Shown: positions 35,887 through 43,393, counted from the stretch's first letter. The stretch: DNA of 43,393 bases from Deltaproteobacteria bacterium (GCA_021780695.1 JAJXYD010000035.1:1-43393), one strand, 5' to 3'. The notes: generated from the sequence alone by a model not told the origin. Made by a program: numbers and translations.

Positions 35887-36354
35887 CTAGAATTCCTCGT
35901 CTTCCTGCTCAATTATAGAAAAAATATCGTCACGGTTATCGACTTTTGCCAGTTTTTTGCGCACCGTGCCGTTTTTTAGCAGTCGAGCTATCTTTGCCAA
36001 GACTCTCAGATGGACCCCGGCACAGGCTTCGGGAGCGGCCAGAAGGAAAAAGAGGTGAACAGGCTTGCCATCCATGGACTCGAAATCAATACCTTCCGAC
36101 GAACGCCCAAAGGAGAGGACAAGATCGTCAATACCGCTCATTTTCCCATGGGGGATGGCAATTCCATCGCCAATGCCCGTACTGCCAAGTCTTTCTCTTT
36201 CGAGCAAAACCTTCATAAACCGATCCCGGTCTATGTGGGGCTTGTTCTGCTTTACCGCATCTATCAATTCCTCCAAAACCTGTTTTTTGTTCCTCCCTTT
36301 AAGCTCGGGAACGATGGAGTCCACTTTGAGGATATCGAGAATTTTCATTGCCAT
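35887..36354 (-). CDS. ptsN: PTS nitrogen regulatory EIIA protein PtsN
   Basis: A 155-residue EIIA-Ntr/fructose-type protein with the phosphorylatable His69 in IAIPHGK, preceded by ERERLGSTGIGDG, and FFLLAAPE later. It is the output of the nitrogen PTS, whose phosphorylation state modulates K+ uptake and other targets in enterobacteria. The classical link to rpoN is kept here: hpf and rpoN lie just upstream. GGAG precedes the first ATG by 4 bases. Its phosphodonor is not in the window. Confidence 0.93.
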   Translation of the reverse strand: MAMKILDILKVDSIVPELKGRNKKQVLEELIDAVKQNKPHIDRDRFMKVLLERERLGSTGIGDGIAIPHGKMSGIDDLVLSFGRSSEGIDFESMDGKPVHLFFLLAAPEACAGVHLRVLAKIARLLKNGTVRKKLAKVDNRDDIFSIIEQEDEEF

Positions 36355-36384
36355 TGTCTCCGCCGTTTCCTCCGCTCTAAATCC

Positions 36385-36927
36385 TTACCCTACAGTCTCG
36401 ATAAGGCCGATATTGCCGTCTTTGCGTTTATAGAGTACGTTAACTCTGTTGGTGCTTCTATTGGTGAACACCAGGAATTCACTGCTCGTAAGATTGAGCT
36501 GCATCACCGCCTCATCGATATCCATGGGCTTTGCGTAAACCTGTTCGGCCCGAATCACACGAGGCTCCCGCACATTATCTTGCACGGACCCGTTTGGCTC
36601 GACCGCCGCGCCAAGCTCTTTTACCGTACCGCTCGACCTTCGCCGACTGATTTTTTCCCTGCTCTTCCTTGCCGCCTGGGCCTCGAGATTATCGACCAAA
36701 AGGTCTATGCTCGAATACATATCGTCAGTTTCTTCCGCTCCGTTTAGCCGAACGCCCGAGGCGTCCAGGGACACTTCGGCAATGCGGCGGAATTTTTCGC
36801 CTCGTAGCACAACGTGAGCCTCAATAGGTTCTTCGAGGTACTTTTTGAGCCTTCCAAGCTTGTCTTCGACATAAAGCTTCACAGCATCCGAAGCTTCGAT
36901 ATGTCTAAAAGATATATTGATCTGCAT
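36385..36927 (-). CDS. hpf: Ribosome hibernation-promoting factor, long form
   Basis: A 180-residue protein. The N-terminal S30AE domain (MQINISFRHIEASDAVKLYV, with AEVSLDA) binds the ribosome decoding region. A linker leads to the C-terminal dimerisation domain (VYAKPMDIDEAVMQLNL, FLVFTNRSTNRVNVLYKRKDG), the mark of long HPF, which alone makes 100S ribosome dimers. The start is ATG 36927 with GAGG 4-5 bases upstream; a longer frame upstream would overlap rpoN and lacks family similarity. Confidence 0.93.
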   Translation of the reverse strand: MQINISFRHIEASDAVKLYVEDKLGRLKKYLEEPIEAHVVLRGEKFRRIAEVSLDASGVRLNGAEETDDMYSSIDLLVDNLEAQAARKSREKISRRRSSGTVKELGAAVEPNGSVQDNVREPRVIRAEQVYAKPMDIDEAVMQLNLTSSEFLVFTNRSTNRVNVLYKRKDGNIGLIETVG

Positions 36928-36964
36928 TCGACGACCTCGTCTCCATCTTAAACCCAACCACGCC

Positions 36965-38410
36965 TCAGTGCCCCCAGGAAGACTTCCTTCTTTTGTTGGA
37001 AGGCAGGATTCCCAACATTTCACGGTACTTGGCCACGGTGCGCCTGGCTATGCTTATATTTTCCCTCTCCAGCATATCCACTATTTCCTGATCGCTGTGG
37101 GGCCGGGAGGAATCCTCCTCCTTAACAATCTGGCGGATCCTCTCTTTAACGCTCTCCGAGGCAACGGCCTCTCCCATCACGCTATTTATGGAACTGTTAA
37201 AGAAATATTTCAACTCAAAAATCCCATGGGGCGTATGCATGTATTTGCTGGCGGTCACCCTGCTGATGGTTGATTCATGCATACCAACGTCTTCGGCAAT
37301 GTCCCGGAGCACCATGGGTTTTAGGAACGCCACGCCCTTTTCGAAAAAATCCTCCTGGAGCCTCACAATCGACTGCGATACTTTATAGAGGGTGCGCTGT
37401 CTTTGGTGGATGCTCTTTATAAGCCAGGCCGCGGCCCTCAGCTTGGTTTGAATGTAGTCTTTGGTCTCGGCGGAAACGGAATCCCCCTCACCAAGGGCGT
37501 CCTTGTAATAAGAGCTGACCCTCAGTTTGGGCATTCCGTCTTCATTTAGCAGTATGACCCATTCATCGTCTATTTTAAAGACGTAGATATCGGGGCTGAT
37601 ATATTCGACCGAAACATTATTAAAGGCGCTTCCGGGCTTTGGGTCCAAACCGACGATGATATCCACCGCGGCCTTAACCTCTTCGGGGCTGCGCTTGAGG
37701 GCACGCACAAGGGCGGTGTAATTTTTGGTCTCCAGATAGTGCAGGAAGTCCGAGATGATCCGCTCCACGAGCTTGTCTTCCAGGGCAAGGTTTTTGGCCT
37801 GCACCAGCAGGCACTCCCTCAAATCCCTTGCCGCAACGCCTACGGGATCAAAGTTTTGGATCTTGCCAAGGACTTTCTCGACGATGGAGGTATCGGCACC
37901 CGACAAAGCCACGATTTCTTCAATGGTAGCGTCTAGGTAGCCGTCGTTATCAAGGTTGCCAAGGATGCACTCTCCTATGCGCCTTTCCTCGTCGGAAAAA
38001 TCCGAGAGCCTTATCTGCCACTCCAGGTGATCCTTTAGCGTGGTCTGTTCGGAGAGCCTGCTGTCAAAACTCGGCCATTCCTGATTGGGGTCGTTTTCAA
38101 CCAGTACGGGCGTACTGGTGTTGTATTCTTCCAGGTAACCTTCCCAGTCGAAATCTTCGCGAATTTTTTCGGAAAGCTCTACCTCCTGAAAGGGGGCTTC
38201 CTCGGTGGTAAGAGTTTCCAGCTCGGCATCCTGTTCGGTTTGCAGTTCTTCCTGCGTTTCTTCCAGCAGGGGATTGGCTTCAAGTTCCTCGTGTATGGTT
38301 TCCAGAAGCTCCAGGCGTGAGAGTTGCAACAGCTTGATCGCCTGCTGCAATTGAGGCGTCATGATGAGCTGCTGGCTCAGTTTAAGTTGTTGCTTTAATT
38401 CCAATGCCAT
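36965..38410 (-). CDS. rpoN: RNA polymerase sigma-54 factor
   Basis: A 481-residue sigma-54. Region I is Gln/Leu-rich (LKQQLKLSQQLIMTPQLQQA), followed by an acidic region II, the core-binding part (ECILGNLDNDGYLDA, FDPVGVAARDLRECL), the HTH (LRDIAEDVGMHESTISRVT) and the RpoN box ARRTVAKYRE (455-464). This factor reads -24/-12 promoters and needs an ATP-driven activator; none is encoded in this window. The ATG at 38410 is used; the preceding TTG is unlikely. It follows lptB by 12 bases. Confidence 0.96.
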   Translation of the reverse strand: MALELKQQLKLSQQLIMTPQLQQAIKLLQLSRLELLETIHEELEANPLLEETQEELQTEQDAELETLTTEEAPFQEVELSEKIREDFDWEGYLEEYNTSTPVLVENDPNQEWPSFDSRLSEQTTLKDHLEWQIRLSDFSDEERRIGECILGNLDNDGYLDATIEEIVALSGADTSIVEKVLGKIQNFDPVGVAARDLRECLLVQAKNLALEDKLVERIISDFLHYLETKNYTALVRALKRSPEEVKAAVDIIVGLDPKPGSAFNNVSVEYISPDIYVFKIDDEWVILLNEDGMPKLRVSSYYKDALGEGDSVSAETKDYIQTKLRAAAWLIKSIHQRQRTLYKVSQSIVRLQEDFFEKGVAFLKPMVLRDIAEDVGMHESTISRVTASKYMHTPHGIFELKYFFNSSINSVMGEAVASESVKERIRQIVKEEDSSRPHSDQEIVDMLERENISIARRTVAKYREMLGILPSNKRRKSSWGH

Positions 38411-38422
38411 CAAAAAATCCGT

Positions 38423-39163
38423 CTACAAACTGAACTGATCGCCAAGATAAGTGCGTTTAGCAAGCTCGCTGTGAGAAATAGCGGTCGGGTCTCCCTTTTC
38501 GAGAATCCGCCCCTCATGCATAATATAAGCCCAATCACAGACTTTGAGGGTTTCCCGGACATTGTGATCGGAAATTATAACCCCTATGCCTCTATCCTTT
38601 AGGGCCGTTATAAGCCCCTGGATTTCCATCACCGCAATGGGATCTATACCCGCAAACGGCTCATCGAGCAGAATAAAACTGGGCTGCGTGACAAGGGCCC
38701 GGGTGATTTCCAAGCGCCTTCGCTCACCACCGGAGAGCCTGTCGGCCTTGTTACGGGCCAGGTGCGTTATGCGCAACTCCCCAAGAAGCTCCTTTAGCCT
38801 GGCCTGTCTTTCCTGCTTGCCGATCTTAAGGGTTTCAAGAATAGCCAGTACATTCTGTTCGACGGTCAACTTCCTAAAAACCGAGGCCTCCTGAGGCAGA
38901 TAGGTAACGCCCTTTCTGGCCCGAAGATACATCGGCAGCCGCACAATATTTTCACCGTTTAAATAGACCGCGCCGCTGTCGGGATGAATTATACCCACCA
39001 TGGAGTAAAAGGTGGTCGATTTTCCGGCCCCGTTTGGTCCAAGAAGGCCCACAATCTGCGCCTCGTGCAATTCCAAACAGACATTGTCGACAACGGTGCG
39101 GCCCTGGTACTTTTTAACCAGATTCTCGACGACCAACCGTTTAGGCTCTCGCTGCTCGCTCAT
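38423..39163 (-). CDS. lptB: LPS export ABC transporter ATPase LptB
   Basis: The 246-residue cytoplasmic ATPase of the Lpt lipopolysaccharide exporter. Walker A is at 42-49 (GPNGAGKS), then the Q-loop YLPQEASVFRKLTVEQNV, signature LSGGERRR, Walker B FILLDEPFAGIDP and the switch His in ISDHNV. It starts in an ATGA overlap with the lptA stop. With lptA and lptC just upstream, the assignment is secure; LptF/G and LptD/E are not in the window. Confidence 0.96.
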   Translation of the reverse strand: MSEQREPKRLVVENLVKKYQGRTVVDNVCLELHEAQIVGLLGPNGAGKSTTFYSMVGIIHPDSGAVYLNGENIVRLPMYLRARKGVTYLPQEASVFRKLTVEQNVLAILETLKIGKQERQARLKELLGELRITHLARNKADRLSGGERRRLEITRALVTQPSFILLDEPFAGIDPIAVMEIQGLITALKDRGIGVIISDHNVRETLKVCDWAYIMHEGRILEKGDPTAISHSELAKRTYLGDQFSL

Positions 39164-39756
39164 TGCTTTTTTTCCGGAAACAAAACAGCGCGCACCTGAG
39201 AGCCCGATCCACCTTCGACAACACAGCGATTATCGTTTAAATATATCGTAATTAATTTGCCTTGAATTTTATCCTGCCCCTTTGTGACCACAGGCGAACC
39301 TTCCAAGAGTATTTTTTGCTCGTTTTGGTAAAATATGGCTTCCTGCGCCGTGGCGACCCGATCCTGCTGCGTAACCCTAACATCTCCCGTAAAATCTATA
39401 TAGTCTATTCTTTGCTGCGGATCGCTTTGTTCACCGGCGCCGGACTGGGGCGCCTTGGTTTTCGCGTCTCCCTTTGCCATTATAACCTTGAGCTTATTGG
39501 AGGTGATCGTAAGGTCGCTTTGCTTAACACACACGTGACCTTCAAAAACGATAGTTCTTGCCTGCTGGTGGGCTTCCATCCTGTCGGAGGTAATATGAAT
39601 GGGCGCTTTATTATCGAGCTTTGGAGCGAAATTAGTGACCCCGCCCTGCGGCGCGGCATCTCCGGCCGCAAACGCCGGAACACAAACAAGCATCGAGCAG
39701 AAAAAAAGAGTGACAGCCAGACCCGGGAGCAGCCTAAAAGTCATCAGCTTTTTCAT
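39160..39756 (-). CDS. lptA: Periplasmic LPS transport protein LptA
   Basis: A 198-residue OstA-like protein with a signal peptide (KK, hydrophobic core, AFA-A near residue 30). The mature part has the beta-jellyroll pattern: PIHITSDRMEAHQQARTIVFEGHVCVKQSDLTITSNKL-type strands, with VRVTQQDRVATAQEAIFY later. It bridges LptC and the outer-membrane LptD. It lies between lptC (9-base gap) and lptB (overlap). Confidence 0.92.
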   Translation of the reverse strand: MKKLMTFRLLPGLAVTLFFCSMLVCVPAFAAGDAAPQGGVTNFAPKLDNKAPIHITSDRMEAHQQARTIVFEGHVCVKQSDLTITSNKLKVIMAKGDAKTKAPQSGAGEQSDPQQRIDYIDFTGDVRVTQQDRVATAQEAIFYQNEQKILLEGSPVVTKGQDKIQGKLITIYLNDNRCVVEGGSGSQVRAVLFPEKKQ

Positions 39757-39765
39757 TACGTTCCC

Positions 39766-40350
39766 CTATTTTCCGATCCTGAGCTCGCCCAGAACGAGCG
39801 AAGCAGAAACCCCGCCGTCTACCTCGGCGGTATGGTTATCCATGCCGTACTGCCAGCGTTTTCCATCCAGAACCAGCCCCGGACCGACCAGATGGACCGG
39901 GGAACCCGACTTGACTATTTTTTCCCCGTGATTGTAATGGGCCGTCTGCATGGTCGCGATATAGTCGTGGGGCAGTTTTACCTGTATATCGCCCTTAAGA
40001 TCTATATCCTTGGTTCCAGCGTAGAGCACGCCTTCACGGCTTTTGAGTTTTAGCACATGACCGGCATTATCGAGAAAAAAGGTCAACCGCACGCTTTGCA
40101 TGAGGGTCTTCTGCTCGTCCTGGAAATACTTTGCCTCCGAGGCGCGCAGCGTCCAGTACCTCTTTCCCTCCTGCATTTCGGTAAATTTCATATCGTTTAA
40201 CTTCATCTCATCCTTGCTCGAAGCAGCCTGCCTGGTTTTCTTGTCCACCGGCTGAGCTTTCTTTCGCCAGACGCTGCCGACAAGAATCGCGCATAGACTC
40301 ACGATGATCAGAAGGATCACTATCTGCGCAACCTTTGCCCTGGAGATCAT
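39766..40350 (-). CDS. lptC: LPS export protein LptC
   Basis: A 194-residue inner-membrane-anchored protein: one N-terminal transmembrane helix (about 8-27, VAQIVILLIIVSLCAILV) and a periplasmic OstA-like domain with LNDMKFTEMQEGKRYWTLRA and an EGVLYAGTKDIDLKGD strand pair. It hands LPS from LptB2FG to LptA. The start at ATG 40350 is set by GAGAGG 6 bases upstream; a longer frame upstream to 40455 lacks a membrane signal at the right place. It is the first gene of the long minus-strand operon. Confidence 0.88.
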   Translation of the reverse strand: MISRAKVAQIVILLIIVSLCAILVGSVWRKKAQPVDKKTRQAASSKDEMKLNDMKFTEMQEGKRYWTLRASEAKYFQDEQKTLMQSVRLTFFLDNAGHVLKLKSREGVLYAGTKDIDLKGDIQVKLPHDYIATMQTAHYNHGEKIVKSGSPVHLVGPGLVLDGKRWQYGMDNHTAEVDGGVSASLVLGELRIGK

Positions 40351-40841
40351 TTTCTGCCTCTCAACACATCGAGCTCTTATCCGCCACCAAATCGTGTGAT
40401 TGTTCCGTCGCGCACAGCCGGGAGCGCATGAATTGCCAAGCAATTCTTTAATCAAATTAAATGATTACAGTTCGGAAATCACTTTAACATGGGGCAGTTG
40501 AAGCTGTAAAGGTTTATTAAGTAAGCCTTTGGAAATTTGAGGGAAAGACCATCCAAGGGGGCTGATCTTCGCCCCACCCGCGAAGAGGCCTAAAACAAGC
40601 ACTCCGTCTACGATCAACCCGATTTAAGTCTCAAAACGACAGATAGTCACATTGTAACCGTCCCCGGAACCCGGGGGGTAATTTTTTTGAACGCATTCCC
40701 CCCAAAAGCTCCCTTTCGCGCCAGCAACCAGACCTATCGGATCGCAGGCCCACAACCGTCGCGGCCGCCACACGGGACATCCCCGGACAAAAGAGCGCAG
40801 AGAGGGAGGGCGAAATATTTTAATAGCTTAAATAATATTCG
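40351..40841. other. Intergenic region upstream of lptC
   Basis: No supported gene. It must contain the minus-strand promoter of the lptC operon. A possible but weak sigma-70 match (TTTACA, 17 bases, then TTAAAG) can be read on the minus strand between about 40491 and 40519. A compact hairpin is listed separately. Confidence 0.3.
40662..40688 (+). terminator. Candidate hairpin with T-tract
   Basis: CCCCGG-AAC-CCGGGG (40662-40676) is followed five bases later by seven Ts (40682-40688). It has terminator shape on the plus strand, but no plus-strand gene lies upstream of it. It may insulate the downstream promoter from antisense transcripts. Confidence 0.4.
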
Positions 40842-40870
40842 TTTACATTTAAAACTATTTCTAGTATAAT
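40842..40870 (+). promoter_or_regulatory. Near-consensus sigma-70 promoter
   Basis: TTTACA at 40842-40847, a 17-base spacer, and a perfect TATAAT at 40865-40870, in an AT-rich stretch. It is the best promoter match I noticed in the window. Transcription would start at about 40877 and read through a structured leader into the ART-like gene. Confidence 0.75.
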
Positions 40871-40879
40871 TTTTCTATC

Positions 40880-40936
40880 ATGGATCTGTCTGCCCTTTTA
40901 AAAAAGCCAGCAAAACCGGCGTGCTACTTGCGTTAG
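40880..40936 (+). CDS. Possible 18-codon leader peptide
   Basis: A short open frame (MDLSALLKKPAKPACYLR) starts within about 5 bases of the expected transcription start, so it would be leaderless, and it lacks a ribosome binding site. Its last codons run into the first inverted repeat of the leader. It may be a regulatory leader peptide or chance; no amino-acid run of the attenuator kind is seen apart from two Lys-Pro groups. Confidence 0.2.
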   Translation: MDLSALLKKPAKPACYLR

Positions 40937-41110
40937 ATTTCTTGCCGGCTTTGCCGCAGAAGGAGTTCGCCGCCTTTTGAGACAAGGCGCAAACGCTTAG
41001 AGGAAAAGGCGGATAGAGACACCGCGGTCAAGGCGCCTTTTTAAGTTATCCCCCTAGAGACGTCGTAGAGCTCGGCCAAGCCTTTTTCAAAAGGTTATAG
41101 CCAAAGGCTT
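40910..41110 (+). ncRNA. Structured leader or small RNA with alternative hairpins
   Basis: Four inverted repeats lie within 200 bases downstream of the promoter. A: 40910-40920 with 40944-40954 (10 of 11 pairs). B: 40970-40978 with 41004-41012 (perfect, CCGCCTTTT arms). C: 40984-40990 with 41033-41039, followed by a T-tract at 41038-41042, terminator-like. D: 41078-41085 with 41103-41110 (perfect, AAGCCTTT arms), with a competing 6-bp hairpin at 41081-41094. B and C interlock and cannot both form simply, as in attenuators. Either a roughly 165-nt small RNA ending at C, or a regulated leader of the ART-like gene. No known riboswitch family was recognised. Confidence 0.45.
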
Positions 41111-41228
41111 CGACAGAGAGGATCCCAAGGGGCTCAAAAAAAATTTATTATTAAATATAACATTATTGGATTTTTTATTTAAGCACTATAGCGCAACCCC
41201 TCTCGTCTCATCCAGATTGGAAGGTGTC

Positions 41229-42758
41229 ATGCAAACTCTGCCCATGGCAAGAGAGACAGGAAACTTTGTAAAGACAGCTACCAAAAGTCGTCCTCCCAGA
41301 CCACAGCCCACGCAGGCAAAACCACTCGAAGCACCGCGTCCACAGGAGTATGATGCGGTAATCGGCAGCGCCGAATTCAAGAAATGGTTTGGAAATAGCG
41401 AGGTGGTTTTCAAGGAAGGCGAGTCGGACTATTTTCAAAACCCCGCGGGGGTCTGCGGGACCCCAAGGGTTGTTTACCATGGGGCGGATGCAGATAGTGG
41501 TTTGGAGATTGTAGCCTGTGATGAGCATGGGGCGATCTGGTTTAGAAGCGATCAAAGCAAGGCCGAAAGGCTGGCGGGCAAAAAGTTTGCGGTCATCCCT
41601 GCCTTTCTAAGAATTGAAAATGGTCTGGAGCTCGAACCCGACAATTTTTCCACCCTGGGCACAGCGATTGCGCAGGCCAAAGCAAGGGGTAACGACGGGC
41701 TTTTCTGGCGCAGTGGAGCCGGCGATTACACCTATGCGGTTTTCTCACCCGAACAAGTCAAATCTCCCCTAATCGATCAGGTCTTCGATAGAGGCAAGAC
41801 TCAGTCAAAAGGGGCAAGGCCGCAAAATTGCCGGGAGCCGCAAAAAGATCTCGCGTGCAAATTCGCTCACGGCGTCAACCCTTCGGATGGCGAGGCCGGC
41901 AATGGGACCACGGGAAAACAAGTCCTTCCGATCGGGACGAAGCCCTTTGGAGCAATTTGCAAAAAGATCAAAAGTCTCAATCACTTAGCCTTGTTTGCAG
42001 GACAGCTAAGGGAATCAGACGATGAAGAGCGCCTGTATGTCTTTTTAGATCGGGAAGCGATAGTCGATTACGAAAAAGGCGGTCGCATCCTTTCGGAGCC
42101 GTCCGGGAGCTTTACCGGCAAATATTTGAGCCGGGAAATCGAACGGTTAAAGTCACGGATCAAAAGACTTGGCGCATCGTCTTTCTATCAGGTTGATGCC
42201 CGGTCGAGTGGAAATCCCAAGATCTGTGCGCGGGAGGTCATGGCCTCCCGCTCTCTGGCCGCCTCAATCCCCCAGTACAGAGGCCGCATCACTATAATTT
42301 CAAATACTTTTAGGTATTTGGACAGCTCGCAAATGGACCCGGAAGCAGAAAAACCATCCGGCCAGCCTCAGAACCGGACCTGTTCCATGGAGCTGGCAGG
42401 GCTAAGAGGCAGTACCGAAACGGTTAAAGGAATCGTCTCCTGGGCTAAGGCGCTCACGCAAAATCGCTTCGCCCCCCTCTTAATCTATACCGGCATCGAC
42501 AAGGAGGTATGCGGCCTACAGCCGATTCATCCGCATGATTTTATAGATATTTCTTTAATCCGAAGCCAAATGGGGAAAAAATTGGACGGTTTTGGAGCTA
42601 GCGGGGCTATTGCGCTTCTTCCCAAAAGGGTTTCGCAGGACATGCTCGACGCAGCCAGGTACTACGTGCAGGCCCGTATTCTTGACTGTGCAATTGGTTT
42701 TTACGGACAATCGGCTTACTTTATAGGCCAGATCGAATCGGGTCTAAAAGAGATTTGA
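41229..42758 (+). CDS. Orphan protein with ADP-ribosyltransferase-like N-terminal domain
   Basis: A 509-residue protein. Residues about 40-180 match the ART-PolyVal pattern known from phage and mobile-element polyvalent proteins: SAEFKKWFGNSEVV, RVVYHGADAD (the His of an H-Y-E-type NAD site), IWFRSDQSKAERLAG, PAFLRIENGLEL, NDGLFWRSGAGDYTYAVF and SPEQVKS. A Gly/Pro-rich linker leads to a C-terminal region of about 270 residues I do not recognise. No signal peptide is seen. I take the ATG at 41229 with GGAAGG 4 bases upstream; a TTG at 41166 is less likely. It has its own promoter, long leader and terminator, and no antitoxin-like partner in the window. Toxin, effector or NAD-using regulator are all possible. 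Confidence 0.6.
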   Translation: MQTLPMARETGNFVKTATKSRPPRPQPTQAKPLEAPRPQEYDAVIGSAEFKKWFGNSEVVFKEGESDYFQNPAGVCGTPRVVYHGADADSGLEIVACDEHGAIWFRSDQSKAERLAGKKFAVIPAFLRIENGLELEPDNFSTLGTAIAQAKARGNDGLFWRSGAGDYTYAVFSPEQVKSPLIDQVFDRGKTQSKGARPQNCREPQKDLACKFAHGVNPSDGEAGNGTTGKQVLPIGTKPFGAICKKIKSLNHLALFAGQLRESDDEERLYVFLDREAIVDYEKGGRILSEPSGSFTGKYLSREIERLKSRIKRLGASSFYQVDARSSGNPKICAREVMASRSLAASIPQYRGRITIISNTFRYLDSSQMDPEAEKPSGQPQNRTCSMELAGLRGSTETVKGIVSWAKALTQNRFAPLLIYTGIDKEVCGLQPIHPHDFIDISLIRSQMGKKLDGFGASGAIALLPKRVSQDMLDAARYYVQARILDCAIGFYGQSAYFIGQIESGLKEI

Positions 42759-42793
42759 GAAAAGAGAAAACCGCTACGGAAGGATAGAAAAAG

Positions 42794-42818
42794 AAAAACC
42801 CCCAATGAGGGGGTTTTT
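42794..42818. terminator. Symmetrical intrinsic terminator
   Basis: AAAAACCCCC-AATGA-GGGGGTTTTT: a perfect stem with A-tract and T-tract on the two sides, so it can work in both directions. It ends the ART-like gene on the plus strand and could also end transcription from the tRNA gene on the minus strand. Confidence 0.9.
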
Positions 42819-42853
42819 AGAGAAAATGGCTATAAACTATTCTAAATCCGCTA

Positions 42854-42926
42854 TGGGCCGTGCTGGATTCGAACCGGCGACTCTCTGCTTAAAAGGCAGA
42901 TACTCTACCTACTGAGTTAACGGCCC
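42854..42926 (-). tRNA. tRNA-Lys (anticodon UUU)
   Basis: A 73-nt cloverleaf: 7-bp acceptor stem (GGGCCGT with ACGGCCC, discriminator A), 4-bp D stem (ACTC with GAGT), 5-bp anticodon stem (TCTGC with GCAGA) around loop CTTTTAA with TTT at tRNA positions 34-36, and T arm with loop TTCGAAT. The T stem has one C-A mismatch at its centre (GCCGG with CCAGC). The 3' CCA is not encoded. Its anticodon is a substrate of MnmA, also encoded in this window. Confidence 0.95.
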
Positions 42927-43393
42927 CCATGCTCAAACTGGAACGCACTAACTACCATTTGGTTGCCCCCTATGTCAAGCTCAAAGTGAGGGGAGGATAG
43001 TGTCCTAATTTGGAAGGGGGAAGACCTCGGATACCGGTTCGGGCAACCATCGTATCTTCCCCGTGATAAATCGAAAATCTATCTCTTGACGCCAAAATAG
43101 AAAATCAGGGCGGTATGTAACTCGAATGATGATGTCGTCCAGATTGTAATAATTACGATCCTCTGAGGCGAGCAATGGGCAGAAAAATGGGATTTTTTCA
43201 TTTCGATGCAGAATTGGGATGGGCGGTATGGAATATCCCAGCCGACCGGGTCCCCAGGAACTTAACTGTCCTGAACGAAACTTGACTTGACAGTGGGTCA
43301 GGTCCCCCCGAAAATTGTCAATGACAGTTACGATGCAAAATTCCCGTTCAGGTTCTTTTCCTGATAGAGCCTTTTGCCTTCAACAAATGTTGC
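42927..43393. other. Stretch without an assignable gene
   Basis: No recognised gene or RNA. On the minus strand one frame is open for 124 codons (43379 to a stop at 43005), yet it has no ATG or GTG, and TTG only late. Its translation looks protein-like (NYYNLDDIIIRVTYRPDFLFW), so it may be a decayed or partial gene. On the plus strand a 36-codon frame starts at about 43176. The piece GGGTCAGGTCCCCCC near 43296 resembles sequences that often flank IS200/REP-associated transposase genes in Deltaproteobacteria, from memory only. Confidence 0.3.

Noticed and set aside
40687..40869. 60-residue plus-strand frame ahead of the ART-like gene
   Set aside because: It runs across the consensus promoter, has no ribosome binding site and no similarity that I recognise.
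43286..43320. Insertion-sequence or REP end suggested by the GGGTCAGGTCC piece
   Set aside because: Only one short copy, no inverted partner and no transposase in the window, so no mobile element is called.

Overview
The window looks like chromosome from a Desulfobacterota (former Deltaproteobacteria) bacterium, perhaps Syntrophobacterales-like. This rests on gene content and order: an lptC-lptA-lptB-rpoN-hpf-ptsN-rapZ-EIIA block, acyl-CoA oxidation genes, a Wsp-type chemosensory operon with a c-heme receptor, and a very long PPDK-like protein. It is an inference, since no marker gene for placement is present. The DNA is mostly gene-dense and GC-rich. AT-rich islands lie at about 7.9-8.2 kb and 40.8-41.2 kb.

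Layout: 0.4-2 kb holds a small membrane-anchored hypothetical protein and an outer-membrane MetA-type beta-barrel. 2.6-7.9 kb is a minus-strand fatty-acid module: a double-length TetR regulator with two complete TetR units, a FadB-type hydratase/3-hydroxyacyl-CoA dehydrogenase and an acyl-CoA dehydrogenase. Divergent from it, 8.3-10.9 kb carries an SDR reductase, a secreted chalcone-isomerase-like protein and a KamA-family radical SAM enzyme.

11.2-23.4 kb is the centrepiece: chemoreceptor with a CxxCH heme motif, CheW, CheR-TPR, WspD-like CheW, CheA-REC, CheB, second chemoreceptor with tandem Cache domains, and a REC-nucleotide cyclase. The order matches wspA-B-C-D-E-F, but the position of the diguanylate cyclase WspR is taken by a class III cyclase. 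The genes overlap or abut, so one operon is likely. The inferred flow is redox/small-molecule sensing, then CheA-REC phosphorelay, then cyclic nucleotide. The CheB receiver lacks its phosphorylation residues. An amidase follows 35 nt later, then a terminator.

25.0-40.4 kb is read on the minus strand: a Ser-rich unknown protein, then, upstream of it, a long tightly packed run of housekeeping genes. From promoter-proximal to distal these are lptC, lptA, lptB, rpoN, hpf, ptsN, rapZ, a mannose-type EIIA, rimI, a 1443-residue PPDK-like protein without the PEP barrel, an extended GAPDH, a CBS-ACT protein, mnmA and a MoeB/ThiF-like protein. No HPr or enzyme I is seen.

40.8-42.8 kb holds a consensus sigma-70 promoter, a strongly structured leader of about 300 nt with mutually exclusive hairpins, and an orphan protein with an ADP-ribosyltransferase-like (ART-PolyVal type) N-terminus ending in a textbook terminator. 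A tRNA-Lys(UUU) gene follows on the minus strand. The last 450 bases hold no assignable gene. No rRNA, CRISPR array or intact insertion sequence was seen.
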